From Gibbula magus (lineage: Eukaryota; Mollusca; Gastropoda; Trochida; Trochidae): a stretch of DNA of 64,000 nucleotides. Below, piece by piece: positions 42,901 through 57,900 of this stretch. Under the pieces are notes generated by a model. The model worked only from the letters and a program-made list of their open reading frames with translations. It ran no database searches and was not told the origin of the DNA. The stretch lies in contig OW388298.1 of the NCBI GenBank assembly GCA_936450465.1, positions 11,542,663 to 11,606,662 on the forward strand, written 5' to 3'. The translations under genes and the position numbers were made by a program. The number at the start of each line of letters is the position of its first letter. The first letter of the stretch is position 1.

Positions 42901-45900
42901 TGGGTACAAGTGTTGTTTTATAACTACTGGGTACAACTGTTGTTTTATAACTACTGGGTACAACTGTTGTTTTATAACTACAGGGTACAATTGTTGTTTT
43001 ATAACTACAGGGTACAACTGTTGTTTTATAACTACAGGGTACAACTGTTGTTTTATAACTACTGGGTACAATTGTTGTTTTATAACTACAGGGTACAACT
43101 GTTGTTTTATAACTACTGGGTACAACTGTTGTTTTATAACTACTGGGTACAACTGGTGTTTTATAACTACTGGGTACAACTGTTGTTTTATAACTACTGG
43201 GTACAATTGTTGTTTTATAACTACTGGGTACAACTGTTGTTTTATAACTACTGGGTACAACTGTTGTTTTATAACTACAGGGTACAACTGGTGTTTTATA
43301 ACTACTGGGTACAAGTGTTGTTTTATAACTACTGGGTACAACTGTTGTTTTATAACTACTGGGTACAACTGTTGTTTTATAACTACTGGGTACAATTGTT
43401 GTTTTATAACTACTGGGTACAACTGTTGTTTTATAACTACTGGGTACAACTGTTGTTTTATAACTACTGGGTACAATTGTTGTTTTATAACTACTGGGTA
43501 CAATTGTTGTTTTATAACTACTGGGTACAACTGTTGTTTTATAACTACTGGGTACAACTGTTGTTTTATAACTACTGGGTACAATTGTTGTTTTATAACT
43601 ACTGGGTACAACTGTTGTTTTATAACTACTGGGTACAACTGTTGTTTTATAACTACTGGGTACAATTGTTGTTTTATAACTACAGGGTACAACTGGTGTT
43701 TTATAACTACTGGGTACAACTGTTGTTTTATAACTACTGGGTACAACTGTTGTTTTATAACTACTGGGTACAACTGTTGTTTTATAACTACTGGGTACAA
43801 TTGTTGTTTTATAACTACTGGGTACAACTGTTGTTTTATAACTACTGGGTACAACTGTTGTTTTATAACTACTGGGTACAACTGTTGTTTTATAACTACT
43901 GGGTACAATTGTTGTTTTATAACTACAGGGTACAACTGTTGTTTTATAACTACTGGGTACAACTGTTGTTTTATAACTACTGGGTACAACTGGTGTTTTA
44001 TAACTACTGGGTACAACTGTTGTTTTATAACTACTGGGTACAATTGTTGTTTTATAACTACTGGGTACAACTGTTGTTTTATAACTACTGGGTACAACTG
44101 TTGTTTTATAACTACAGGGTACAACTGGTGTTTTATAACTACTGGGTACAATTGTTGTTTTATAATTACTGGGTACAATTGTTGTTTTATAACTACTGGG
44201 TACAACTGTTGTTTTATAACTTCAGGGTACAATTGTTGTTTTATAACTACTGGGTACAACTGTTGTTTTATAACTACTGGGTACAATTGTTGTTTTATAA
44301 CTACAGGGTACAACTGTTGTTTTATAAGTACTGGGTACAACTGTTGTTTTATAACTACATGGTACAACTGTTGTTTTATAACTACTGGGTACAACTGTTG
44401 TTTTATAACTACTGGGTACAATTGTTGTTTTATAACTACTGGGTACAACTGTTGTTTTATAACTACTGGGTACAACTGTTGTTTTATAACTACTGGGTAC
44501 AATTGTTGTTTTATAACTACTGGGTACAACTGTTGTTTTATAACTACTGGGTACAACTGTTGTTTTATAACTACTGGGTACAACTGTTGTTTTATAAGTA
44601 CTGGGTACAACTGTTGTTTTATAACTACTGGGTACAACTGTTGTTTTATAACTACTGGGTACAACTGTTGTTTTATAACTACTGGGTACAACTGTTGTTT
44701 TATAACTACTGGGTACAACTGTTGTTTTATAACTACTGGGTACAACTGTTGTTTTATAACTACTGGGTACAATTGTTGTTTTATAACTTCAGGGTACAAT
44801 TGTTGTTTTATAACTACTGGGTACAACTGTTGTTTTATAACTACTGGGTACAACTGTTGTTTTATAACTACTGGGTACAAGTGTTGTTTTATAACTACTG
44901 GGTACAATTGTTGTTTTATAACTACTGGGTACAACTGTTGTTTTATAACTACAGGGTACAACTGTTGTTTTATAACTACTGGGTACAACTGTTGTTTTAT
45001 AACTACTGGGTACAATTGTTGTTTTATAACTACTGGGTACAACTGTTGTTTTATAACTACTGGGTACAACTGTTGTTTTATAACTACTGGGTACAACTGT
45101 TGTTTTATAAGTACTGGGTACAACTGTTGTTTTATAACTACTGGGTACAACTGTTGTTTTATAACTACTGGGTACAACTGTTGTTTTATAACTACTGGGT
45201 ACAACTGTTGTTTTATAACTACTGGGTACAACTGTTGTTTTATAACTACTGGGTACAACTGTTGTTTTATAACTACTGGGTACAATTGTTGTTTTATAAC
45301 TTCAGGGTACAATTGTTGTTTTATAACTACTGGGTACAACTGTTGTTTTATAACTTCAGGGTACAATTGTTGTTTTATAACTACTGGGTACAATTGTTGT
45401 TTTATAACTTCAGGGTACAACTGTTGTTTTATAACTACTGGGTACAACTGTTGTTTTATAACTACTGGGTACAACTGTTGTTTTATAACTACTGGGTACA
45501 ACTGTTGTTTTATAACTACTGGGTACAATTGTTGTTTTATAACTACTGGGTACAATTGTTGTTTTATAACTTCAGGGTACAATTGTTGTTTTATAACTAC
45601 TGGGTACAATTGTTGTTTTATAACTACAGGGTACAACTGTTGTTTTATAAGTACTGGGTACAACTGTTGTTTTATAACTACTGGGTACAACTGTTGTTTT
45701 ATAACTACTTGGTACAATTGTTGTTTTATAACTACAGGGTACAACTGCTGTTTTATAACTACTGGGTACAATTGTTGTTTTATGACTACTGGGTACAATT
45801 GTTGTTTTATAACTACTGGGTACAACTGGTGTTTTATAACTACTGGGTACAATTGTTGTTTTATAACTACTGGGTACAAGTGTTGTTTTATAACTTCAGG

Positions 45901-48900
45901 GTACAACTGTTGTTTTATAACTACAGGGTACAACTGGTGTTTTATAACTACAGGGTACAATTGTTGTTTTATAACTACTGGGTACAACTGGTGTTTTATA
46001 ACTACTGGGTACAATTGTTGTTTTATAACTACTGGGTACAACTGTTGTTTTATAACTACTGGGTACAACTGTTGTTTTATAACTACTGGGTACAACTGTT
46101 GTTTTATAACTACTGGGTACAACTGTTGTTTTATAACTACTGGGTACAATTGTTGTTTTATAACTACAGGGTACAACTGGTGTTTTATAACTACTGCGTA
46201 CAACTGTTGTTTTATAACTACTGGGTACACTTGTTGTTTTATGACTACAGGGTACAACTGTTGTTTTATAACTTCAGGGTACAACTGGTGTTTTATAACT
46301 ACTTGGTACAATTGTTGTTTTATAACTACTGGGTACAATTGTTGTTTTATAACTACTGGGTACAATTGTTGTTTTATAACTACAGGGTACAATTGTTGTT
46401 TTATAACTACTGGGTACAACTGTTGTTTTATAACTACAGGGTACAATTGTTGTTTTATAACTACTGGGTACAACTGTTGTTTTATAACTACTGGGTACAC
46501 TTGTTGTTTTATAACTACAGGGTACAACTGTTGTTTTATAACTACTGGGTACAACTGTTGTTTTATAACTACTGCGTACAACTGTTGTTTTATAACTACA
46601 GGGTACAATTGTTGTTTTATAACTACATGGTACAACTGTTGTTTTATAACTACTGGGTACAACTGTTGTTTTATAACTACTGCGTACAACTGTTGTTTTA
46701 TAACTACAGGGTACAATTGTTGTTTTATAACTACTGGGTACAACTGTTGTTTTATGACTACTGGGTACAACTGTTGCTTTATAACTACTGGGTACAACTG
46801 TTGTTTTATGACTACTGGGTACAATTGTTGCTTTATGACTACTGGGTACAATTGTTGTTTTATAACTACTGGGTACAATTGTTGTTTTATAACTACTGGG
46901 TACAACTGTTGTTTTATAACTACTGGGTACAATTGTTGTTTTATAACTACTGGGTACAACTGTTGTTTTATAACTACTGGGTACAACTGTTGTTTTATGA
47001 CTACAGGGTACAACTGGTGTTTTATAACTACTGCGTACAACTGTTGTTTTATAACTACAGGGTACAACTGGTGTTTTATAACTACTGCGTACAACTGTTG
47101 TTTTATAACTACTGGGTACACTTGTTGTTTTATAACTACAGGGTACAACTGGTGTTTTATAACTACTGCGTACAACTGTTGTTTTATAACTACTGGGTAC
47201 ACTTGTTGTTTTATGACTACAGGGTACAACTGTTGTTTTATAACTTCAGGGTACAACTGGTGTTTTATAACTACTGGGTACAACTGGTGTTTTATAACTA
47301 CTGGGTACAATTGTTGCTTTATGACTACTGGGTACAACTGTTGTTTTATAACTACTGGGTACAACTGTTGTTTTATAACTACTGGGTACAATTGTTGTTT
47401 TATAACTACTGGGTACAACTGTTGTTTTATAACTACTGGGTACAACTGTTGTTTTATAACTACTGGGTACAACTGTTGTTTTATAACTACTGGGTACAAG
47501 TGTTGTTTTATAACTACTGGGTACAATTGTTGTTTTATAACTACTGGGTACAACTGTTGTTTTATAACTACTGGGTACAACTGTTGTTTTATAACTACAT
47601 GGTACAACTGTTGTTTTATAACTACAGGGTACAACTGTTGTTTTATAACTACTGGGTACAACTGTTGTTTTATAACTACTGGGTACAACTGTTGTTTTAT
47701 AACTACTGGGTACAATTGTTGGTTTATAACTACTGGGTACAATTGTTGTTTTATAACTACTGGGTACAATTGTTGTTTTATAACTACTGGGTACAATTGT
47801 TGTTTTATAACTACAGGGTACAATTGTTGTTTTATAACTACTGGGTACAACTGTTGTTTTATAACTTCAGGGTACAACTGTTGTTTTATAACTACTGGGT
47901 ACAACTGTTGTTTTATAACTACTGGGTACAACTGTTGTTTTATAACTACTGGGTACAACTGTTGTTTTATAACTACAGGGTACAACTGGTGTTTTATAAC
48001 TACTGGGTACAATTGTTGCTTTATGACTACTGGGTACAACTGTTGTTTTATAACTACTGGGTACAACTGTTGTTTTATAACTACTGGGTACAATTGTTGT
48101 TTTATAACTACTGGGTACAACTGTTGTTTTATAACTACTGGGTACAACTGTTGTTTTATAACTTCAGGGTACAATTGTTGTTTTATAACTACTGGGTACA
48201 ACTGTTGTTTTATGACTACTGGGTACAATTGTTGTTTTATAACTACTGGGTACAACTGTTGTTTTATAACTTCAGGGTACAATTGTTGTTTTATAACTAC
48301 TGGGTACAATTGTTGTTTTATAACTACTGGGTACAATTGTTGTTTTATGACTACTGGGTACAACTGTTGTTTTATAACTTCAGGGTACAATTGTTGTTTT
48401 ATAACTACTGGGTACAACTGTTGTTTTATAACTACAGGGTACAATTGTTGTTTTATAAGTACTGGGTACAATTGTTGTTTTATAACTACTGGGTACAACT
48501 GTTGTTTTATAACTACTGGGTACAACTGTTGTTTTATAACTACTGGGTACAACTGTTGTTTTATAACTACTGGGTACAATTGTTGTTTTATAACTACTGG
48601 GTACAATTGTTGTTTTATAACTACTGGGTACAACTGTTGTTTTATAACTACTGGGTACAATTGTTGTTTTATAACTTCAGGGTACAACTGTTGTTTTATA
48701 ACTACTGGGTACAATTGTTGTTTTATAACTACTGGGTACAACTGTTGTTTTATAACTACTGGGTACAACTGTTGTTTTATAACTACTGGGTACAATTGTT
48801 GTTTTATAACTACTGGGTACAACTGTTGTTTTATAACTACAGGGTACAACTGTTGTTTTATAACTACTGGGTACAACTGTTGTTTTATAACTACTGGGTA

Positions 48901-51900
48901 CAACTGTTGTTTTATAACTACTGGGTACAACTGTTGTTTTATAACTACTGGGTACAATTGTTGTTTTATAACTACTGGGTACAACTGTTGTTTTATAACT
49001 ACTGGGTACAACTGTTGTTTTATAACTACTGGGTACAACTGTTGTTTTATAACTACTGGGTACAACTGTTGTTTTATAACTACTGGGTACAACTGTTGTT
49101 TTATAACTACTGGGTACAATTGTTGTTTTATAACTACTGGGTACAACTGTTGTTTTATAACTACTGGGTACAACTGTTGTTTTATAACTACTGGGTACAA
49201 TTGTTGTTTTATAACTACTGGGTACAACTGTTGTTTTATAACTACAGGGTACAACTGTTGTTTTATAACTACTGGGTACAACTGTTGTTTTATAACTACT
49301 GGGTACAATTGTTGTTTTATAACTACTGGGTACAACTGTTGTTTTATAACTACTGGGTACAACTGTTGTTTTATAACTACAGGGTACAACTGTTGTTTTA
49401 TAACTACTGGGTACAATTGTTGTTTTATAACTTCAGGGTACAATTGTTGTTTTATAATTTCAGGGTACAATTGTTGTTTTATAACTACTGGGTACAACTG
49501 TTGTTTTATAACTACTGGGTACAATTGTTGTTTTATAACTACTGGGTACAACTGTTGTTTTATAACTACTGGGTACAATTGTTGTTTTATAACTTCAGGG
49601 TACAACTGTTGTTTTATAACTACAGGGTACAACTGTTGTTTTATAACTACAGGGTACAACTGTTGTTTTATAACTACTGGGTACAACTGTTGTTTTATAA
49701 CTACTGGGTACAACTGTTGTTTTATAACTACTGGGTACAACTGTTGTTTTATAACTACTGGGTACAACTGTTGTTTTATAACTACTGGGTACAAGTGTTG
49801 TTTTATAACTACTGGGTACAATTGTTGTTTTATAACTTCAGGGTACAATTGTTGTTTTATAACTACTGGGTACAACTGTTGTTTTATAACTACTGGGTAC
49901 AACTGTTGTTTTATAACTACTGGGTACAATTGTTGTTTTATAACTACTGGGTACAATTGTTGTTTTATAACTACTGGGTACAACTGTTGTTTTATAACTA
50001 CTGGGTACAATTGTTGTTTTATGACTACTGAGTACAATTGTTGTTTTATAACTACTGGGTACAACTGTTGTTTTATAACTACTGGGTACAACTGTTGTTT
50101 TATAACTACTGGGTACAAGTGTTGTTTTATAACTACTGGGTACAAGTGTTGTTTTATAACTACTGGGTACAACTGTTGTTTTATAACTACTGGGTACAAG
50201 TGTTGTTTTATAACTACTGGGTACAAGTGTTGTTTTATAACTACTGGGTACAAGTGTTGTTTTATAACTACTGGGTACAACTGTTGTTTTATAACTACTG
50301 GGTACAACTGTTGTTTTATAACTACTGGGTACAATTGTTGTTTTATAACTACTGGGTACAAGTGTTGTTTTATAACTACTGGGTACAATTGTTGTTTTAT
50401 AACTACTGGGTACAACTGTTGTTTTATAACTACTGGGTACAATTGTTGTTTTATAACTACTGGGTACAACTGTTGTTTTATAACTACTGGGTACAACTGT
50501 TGTTTTATAACTACAGGGTACAACTGTTGTTTTATAACTACAGGGTACAACTGTTGTTTTATAACTACAGGGTACAACTGTTGTTTTATAACTACAGGGT
50601 ACAACTGTTGTTTTATAACTACTGGGTACAATTGTTGTTTTATAACTACTGGGTACAACTGTTGTTTTATAACTACAGGGTACAACTGTTGTTTTATAAC
50701 TACAGGGTACAACTGTTGTTTTATAACTACTGGGTACAATTGTTGTTTTATAACTACTGGGTACAACTGTTGTTTTATAACTACTGGGTACAACTGTTGT
50801 TTTATAACTACTGGGTACAACTGTTGTTTTATAACTACTGGGTACAACTGTTGTTTTATAACTACTTGGTACAATTGTTGTTTTATAACTACTGGGTACA
50901 ACTGTTGTTTTATAACTACAGGGTACAACTGTTGTTTTATAACTACTGGGTACAACTGTTGTTTTATAACTACTGGGTACAACTGTTGTTTTATAACTAC
51001 TTGGTACAATTGTTGTTTTATAACTACAGGGTACAACTGTTGTTTTATAACTACTGGGTACAATTGTTGTTTTATGACTACTGGGTACAATTGTTGTTTT
51101 ATAACTACTGGGTACAACTGGTGTTTTATAACTACTGGGTACAATTGTTGTTTTATAACTACTGGGTACAATTGTTGTTTTATAACTTCAGGGTACAACT
51201 GTTGTTTTATAACTACTGGGTACAACTGTTGTTTTATAACTACTGGGTACAACTGTTGTTTTATAACTACTGGGTACAACTGTTGTTTTATAACTACTGG
51301 GTACAACTGTTGTTTTATAACTACTGGGTACAACTGTTGTTTTATAACTACTGGGTACAACTGTTGTTTTATAACTACTGGGTACAACTGTTGTTTTATA
51401 ACTTCAGGGTACAACTGTTGTTTTATAACTACTGGGTACAATTGTTGTTTTATAACTACTGGGTACAACTGTTGTTTTATGACTACTGGGTACAACTGTT
51501 GTTTTATAACTACTGGGTACAACTGTTGTTTTATGACTACTGGGTACAATTGTTGTTTTATAACTACTGGGTACAACTGTTGTTTTATAACTACTGGGTA
51601 CAACTGTTGTTTTATAACTACTGGGTACAACTGTTGTTTTATAACTACAGGGTACAACTGTTGCTTTATAACTACTGGGTACAACTGTTGTTTTATGACT
51701 ACTGGGTACAATTGTTGCTTTATGACTACTGGGTACAACTGTTGTTTTATAACTACATGGTACAACTGTTGTTTTATAACTACTGGGTACAATTGTTGTT
51801 TTATAACTACTGGGTACAATTGTTGTTTTATAACTACTGGGTACAACTGTTGTTTTATAACTACAGGGTACAACTGTTGCTTTATAACTACTGGGTACAA

Positions 51901-54900
51901 CTGTTGTTTTATAACTACTGGGTACAATTGTTGTTTTATAACTACTGGGTACAATTGTTGTTTTATAACTACTGGGTACAATTGTTGTTTTATAACTACT
52001 GGGTACAACTGTTGTTTTATAACTACAGGGTACAACTGTTGCTTTATAACTACTGGGTACAATTGTTGTTTTATAACTACTGGGTACAATTGTTGTTTTA
52101 TAACTACTGGGTACAACTGTTGTTTTATAACTACAGGGTACAACTGTTGCTTTATAACTACTGGGTACAACTGTTGTTTTATGACTACTGGGTACAATTG
52201 TTGCTTTATGACTACTGGGTACAACTGTTGTTTTATAACTACATGGTACAACTGTTGTTTTATAACTACTGGGTACAATTGTTGTTTTATAACTACATGG
52301 TACAACTGTTGTTTTATAACTACTGGGTACAACTGGTGTTTTATAACTACTGGGTACAATTGTTGTTTTATAACTACTGGGTACAACTGTTGTTTTATAA
52401 CTACTGGGTACAATTGTTGTTTTATAACTACTGGGTACAACTGTTGTTTTATGACTACTGGGTACAACTGTTGTTTTATAACTACAGGGTACAATTGTTG
52501 TTTTATAACTACTGGGTACAACTGTTGTTTTATAACTACTGGGTACAACTGTTGTTTTATAACTACTGGGTACAACTGTTGTTTTATAACTACTGGGTAC
52601 AACTGTTGTTTTATAACTACTGGGTACAATTGTTGTTTTATAACTACTGGGTACAACTGTTGTTTTATAACTACAGGGTACAATTGTTGTTTTATAACTA
52701 CTGGGTACAACTGTTGTTTTATAACTACTGGGTACAATTGTTGTTTTATAACTACTGGGTACAACTGTTGTTTTATGACTACTGGGTACAACTGTTGTTT
52801 TATAACTACAGGGTACAATTGTTGTTTTATAACTACTGGGTACAACTGTTGTTTTATAACTACTGGGTACAACTGTTGTTTTATAACTACTGGGTACAAC
52901 TGTTGTTTTATGACTACTGGGTACAATTGTTGCTTTATGACTACTGGGTACAATTGTTGTTTTATAACTACTGGGTACAATTGTTGTTTTATAACTACTG
53001 GGTACAATTGTTGTTTTATAACTACAGGGTACAACTGTTGTTTTATAACTACTGGGTACAACTGTTGTTTTATAACTACAGGGTACAACTGTTGTTTTAT
53101 AACTACTGGGTACAAGTGTTGTTTTATAACTACTGGGTACAACTGTTGTTTTATAACTACTGGGTACAATTGTTGTTTTATAACTACTGGGTACAATTGT
53201 TGTTTTATAACTACAGGGTACAATTGTTGTTTTATAACTACAGGGTACAACTGTTGTTTTATAACTACTGGGTACAACTGTTGTTTTATAACTACTGGGT
53301 ACAATTGTTGTTTTATAACTTCAGGGTACAACTGTTGTTTTATAACTACTGGGTACAATTGTTGTTTTATAACTACTGGGTACAATTGTTGTTTTATAAC
53401 TACTGGGTACAACTGTTGTTTTATAACTACAGGGTACAACTGTTGTTTTATAACTACTGGGTACAAGTGTTGTTTTATAACTACTGGGTACAATTGTTGT
53501 TTTATAACTACTGGGTACAACTGTTGTTTTATAACTACAGGGTACAACTGTTGTTTTATAACTACTGGGTACAACTGTTGTTTTATAACTACAGGGTACA
53601 ATTGTTGTTTTATAACTACTGGGTACAACTGTTGTTTTATAACTACTGGGTACAATTGTTGCTTTATGACTACTGGGTACAACTGGTGTTTTATAACTAC
53701 TGGGTACAATTGTTGTTTTATAACTACTGGGTACAACTGTTGTTTTATAACTACAGGGTACAATTGTTGTTTTATAACTACTGGGTACAACTGTTGTTTT
53801 ATAACTACTGGGTACAATTGTTGTTTTATAACTACAGGGTACAATTGTTGTTTTATAACTACTGGGTACAACTGTTGTTTTATAACTACTGGGTACAATT
53901 GTTGTTTTATAACTACTGGGTACAACTGGTGTTTTATAACTACTGGGTACAATTGTTGCTTTATGACTACTGGGTACAACTGGTGTTTTATAACTACTGG
54001 GTACAATTGTTGTTTTATAACTACTGGGTACAACTGTTGTTTTATAACTACAGGGTACAATTGTTGTTTTATAACTACTGGGTACAACTGGTGTTTTATA
54101 ACTACTGGGTACAATTGTTGCTTTATGACTACTGGGTACAACTGGTGTTTTATAACTACTGGGTACAATTGTTGCTTTATGACTACTGGGTACAACTGGT
54201 GTTTTATAACTACTGGGTACAATTGTTGTTTTATAACTACTGGGTACAACTGTTGTTTTATAACTACTGGGTACAATTGTTGTTTTATAACTACTGGGTA
54301 CAACTGTTGTTTTATAACTACTGGGTACAATTGTTGTTTTATAACTACTGGGTACAACTGTTGTTTTATAACTACTGGGTACAATTGTTGTTTTATAACT
54401 ACTGGGTACAACTGGTGTTTTATAACTACTGGGTACAATTGTTGCTTTATGACTACTGGGTACAACTGGTGTTTTATAACTACTGGGTACAATTGTTGCT
54501 TTATGACTACTGGGTACAACTGGTGTTTTATAACTACTGGGTACAATTGTTGTTTTATAACTACTGGGTACAACTGTTGTTTTATAACTACTGGGTACAA
54601 TTGTTGTTTTATAACTACTGGGTACAACTGTTGTTTTATGACTACTGGGTACAACTGTTGTTTTATAACTACAGGGTACAATTGTTGTTTTATAACTACT
54701 GGGTACAATTGTTGTTTTATAACTTCAGGGTACAACTGTTGTTTTATAACTACAGGGTACAACTGTTGTTTTATAACTACTGGGTACAAGTGTTGTTTTA
54801 TAACTACTGGGTACAACTGTTGTTTTATAACTACTGGGTACAACTGTTGTTTTATAACTACTGGGTACAATTGTTGTTTTATAACTACTGGGTACAATTG

Positions 54901-57900
54901 TTGTTTTATAACTACTGGGTACAACTGTTGTTTTATAAGTACTGGGTACAACTGGTGTTTTATAACTACTGGGTACAACTGGTGTTTTATAACTACTGGG
55001 TACAACTGTTGTTTTATAACTACTGGGTACAACTGGTGTTTTATAACTACTGGGTACAATTGTTGTTTTATAACTACTGGGTACAACTGTTGTTTTATAA
55101 CTACTGGGTACAACTGGTGTTTTATAACTACTGGGTACAACTGTTGTTTTATAACTACTGGGTACAACTGGTGTTTTATAACTACTGGGTACAATTGTTG
55201 TTTTATAACTACTGGGTACAACTGTTGTTTTATAACTACTGGGTACAACTGTTGTTTTATAACTACTGGGTACAACTGTTGTTTTATAACTACTGGGTAC
55301 AACTGTTGTTTTATAACTACTGGGTACAACTGTTGTTTTATAACTACTGGGTACAATTGTTGTTTTATAACTACTGGGTACAACTGTTGTTTTATAACTA
55401 CTGGGTACAATTGTTGTTTTATAACTACAGGGTACAACTGGTGTTTTATAACTACTGCGTACAATTGTTGTTTTATAACTACTGGGTACAACTGTTGTTT
55501 TATAACTACTGCGTACAACTGTTGTTTTATAACTACAGGGTACAATTGTTGTTTTATAACTACTGGGTACAACTGTTGCTTTATAACTACTGGGTACAAC
55601 TGTTGTTTTATGACTACTGGGTACAATTGTTGCTTTATGACTACTGGGTACAATTGTTGTTTTATAACTACTGGGTACAATTGTTGTTTTATAACTACTG
55701 GGTACAACTGTTGTTTTATAACTACTGGGTACAATTGTTGTTTTATAACTACTGGGTACAACTGTTGTTTTATAACTACTGGGTACAACTGTTGTTTTAT
55801 AACTACAGGGTACAACTGGTGTTTTATAACTACTGCGTACAACTGTTGTTTTATAACTACAGGGTACAACTGGTGTTTTATAACTACTGCGTACAACTGT
55901 TGTTTTATAACTACTGGGTACACTTGTTGTTTTATGACTACAGGGTACAATTGTTGTTTTATAACTACTGGGTACAACTGGTGTTTTATAACTACTGGGT
56001 ACAATTGTTGTTTTATAACTACTGGGTACAACTGTTGTTTTATAACTACTGGGTACAACTGTTGTTTTATAACTACTGGGTACAACTGTTGTTTTATAAC
56101 TACTGGGTACAACTATTGTTTTATAACTACTGGGTACAATTGTTGTTTTATAACTACAGGGTACAACTGGTGTTTTATAACTACTGCGTACAACTGTTGT
56201 TTTATAACTACTGGGTACACTTGTTGTTTTATGACTACAGGGTACAACTGTTGTTTTATAACTTCAGGGTACAACTGGTGTTTTATAACTACTTGGTACA
56301 ATTGTTGTTTTATAACTACTGGGTACAATTGTTGTTTTATAACTACTGGGTACAATTGTTGTTTTATAACTACTGGGTACAATTGTTGTTTTATAACTAC
56401 TGGGTACAACTGTTGTTTTATAACTACAGGGTACAATTGTTGTTTTATAACTACTGGGTACAACTGTTGTTTTATAACTACAGGGTACACTTGTTGTTTT
56501 ATAACTACAGGGTACAACTGTTGTTTTATAACTACTGGGTACAATTGTTGTTTTATAACTACTGGGTACAACTGTTGTTTTATAACTACTGGGTACAATT
56601 GTTGTTTTATAAGTACTGGGTACAACTGGTGTTTTATAACTACTGGGTACAACTGGTGTTTTATAACTACTGGGTACAACTGTTGTTTTATAACTACTGG
56701 GTACAACTGGTGTTTTATAACTACTGGGTACAATTGTTGTTTTATAACTACTGGGTACAACTGTTGTTTTATAACTACTGGGTACAACTGGTGTTTTATA
56801 ACTACTGGGTACAACTGTTGTTTTATAACTACTGGGTACAACTGGTGTTTTATAACTACAGGGTACACTTGTTGTTTTATAACTACAGGGTACAACTGTT
56901 GTTTTATAACTACTGGGTACAATTGTTGTTTTATAACTACTGGGTACAATTGTTGTTTTATAACTACTGGGTACAACTGTTGTTTTATAAGTACTGGGTA
57001 CAACTGGTGTTTTATAACTACTGGGTACAACTGGTGTTTTATAACTACTGGGTACAACTGTTGTTTTATAACTACTGGGTACAACTGGTGTTTTATAACT
57101 ACTGGGTACAATTGTTGTTTTATAACTACTGGGTACAACTGTTGTTTTATAACTACTGGGTACAACTGGTGTTTTATAACTACTGGGTACAACTGTTGTT
57201 TTATAACTACTGGGTACAACTGGTGTTTTATAACTACTGGGTACAATTGTTGTTTTATAACTACTGGGTACAACTGTTGTTTTATAACTACTGGGTACAA
57301 CTGTTGTTTTATAACTACTGGGTACAACTGTTGTTTTATAACTACTGGGTACAACTGTTGTTTTATAACTACTGGGTACAACTGTTGTTTTATAACTACT
57401 GGGTACAATTGTTGTTTTATAACTACTGGGTACAACTGTTGTTTTATAACTACTGGGTACAATTGTTGTTTTATAACTACAGGGTACAACTGGTGTTTTA
57501 TAACTACTGCGTACAATTGTTGTTTTATAACTACTGGGTACAACTGTTGTTTTATAACTACTGCGTACAACTGTTGTTTTATAACTACAGGGTACAATTG
57601 TTGTTTTATAACTACTGGGTACAACTGTTGCTTTATAACTACTGGGTACAACTGTTGTTTTATGACTACTGGGTACAATTGTTGCTTTATGACTACTGGG
57701 TACAATTGTTGTTTTATAACTACTGGGTACAATTGTTGTTTTATAACTACTGGGTACAACTGTTGTTTTATAACTACTGGGTACAATTGTTGTTTTATAA
57801 CTACTGGGTACAACTGTTGTTTTATAACTACTGGGTACAACTGTTGTTTTATAACTACAGGGTACAACTGGTGTTTTATAACTACTGCGTACAACTGTTG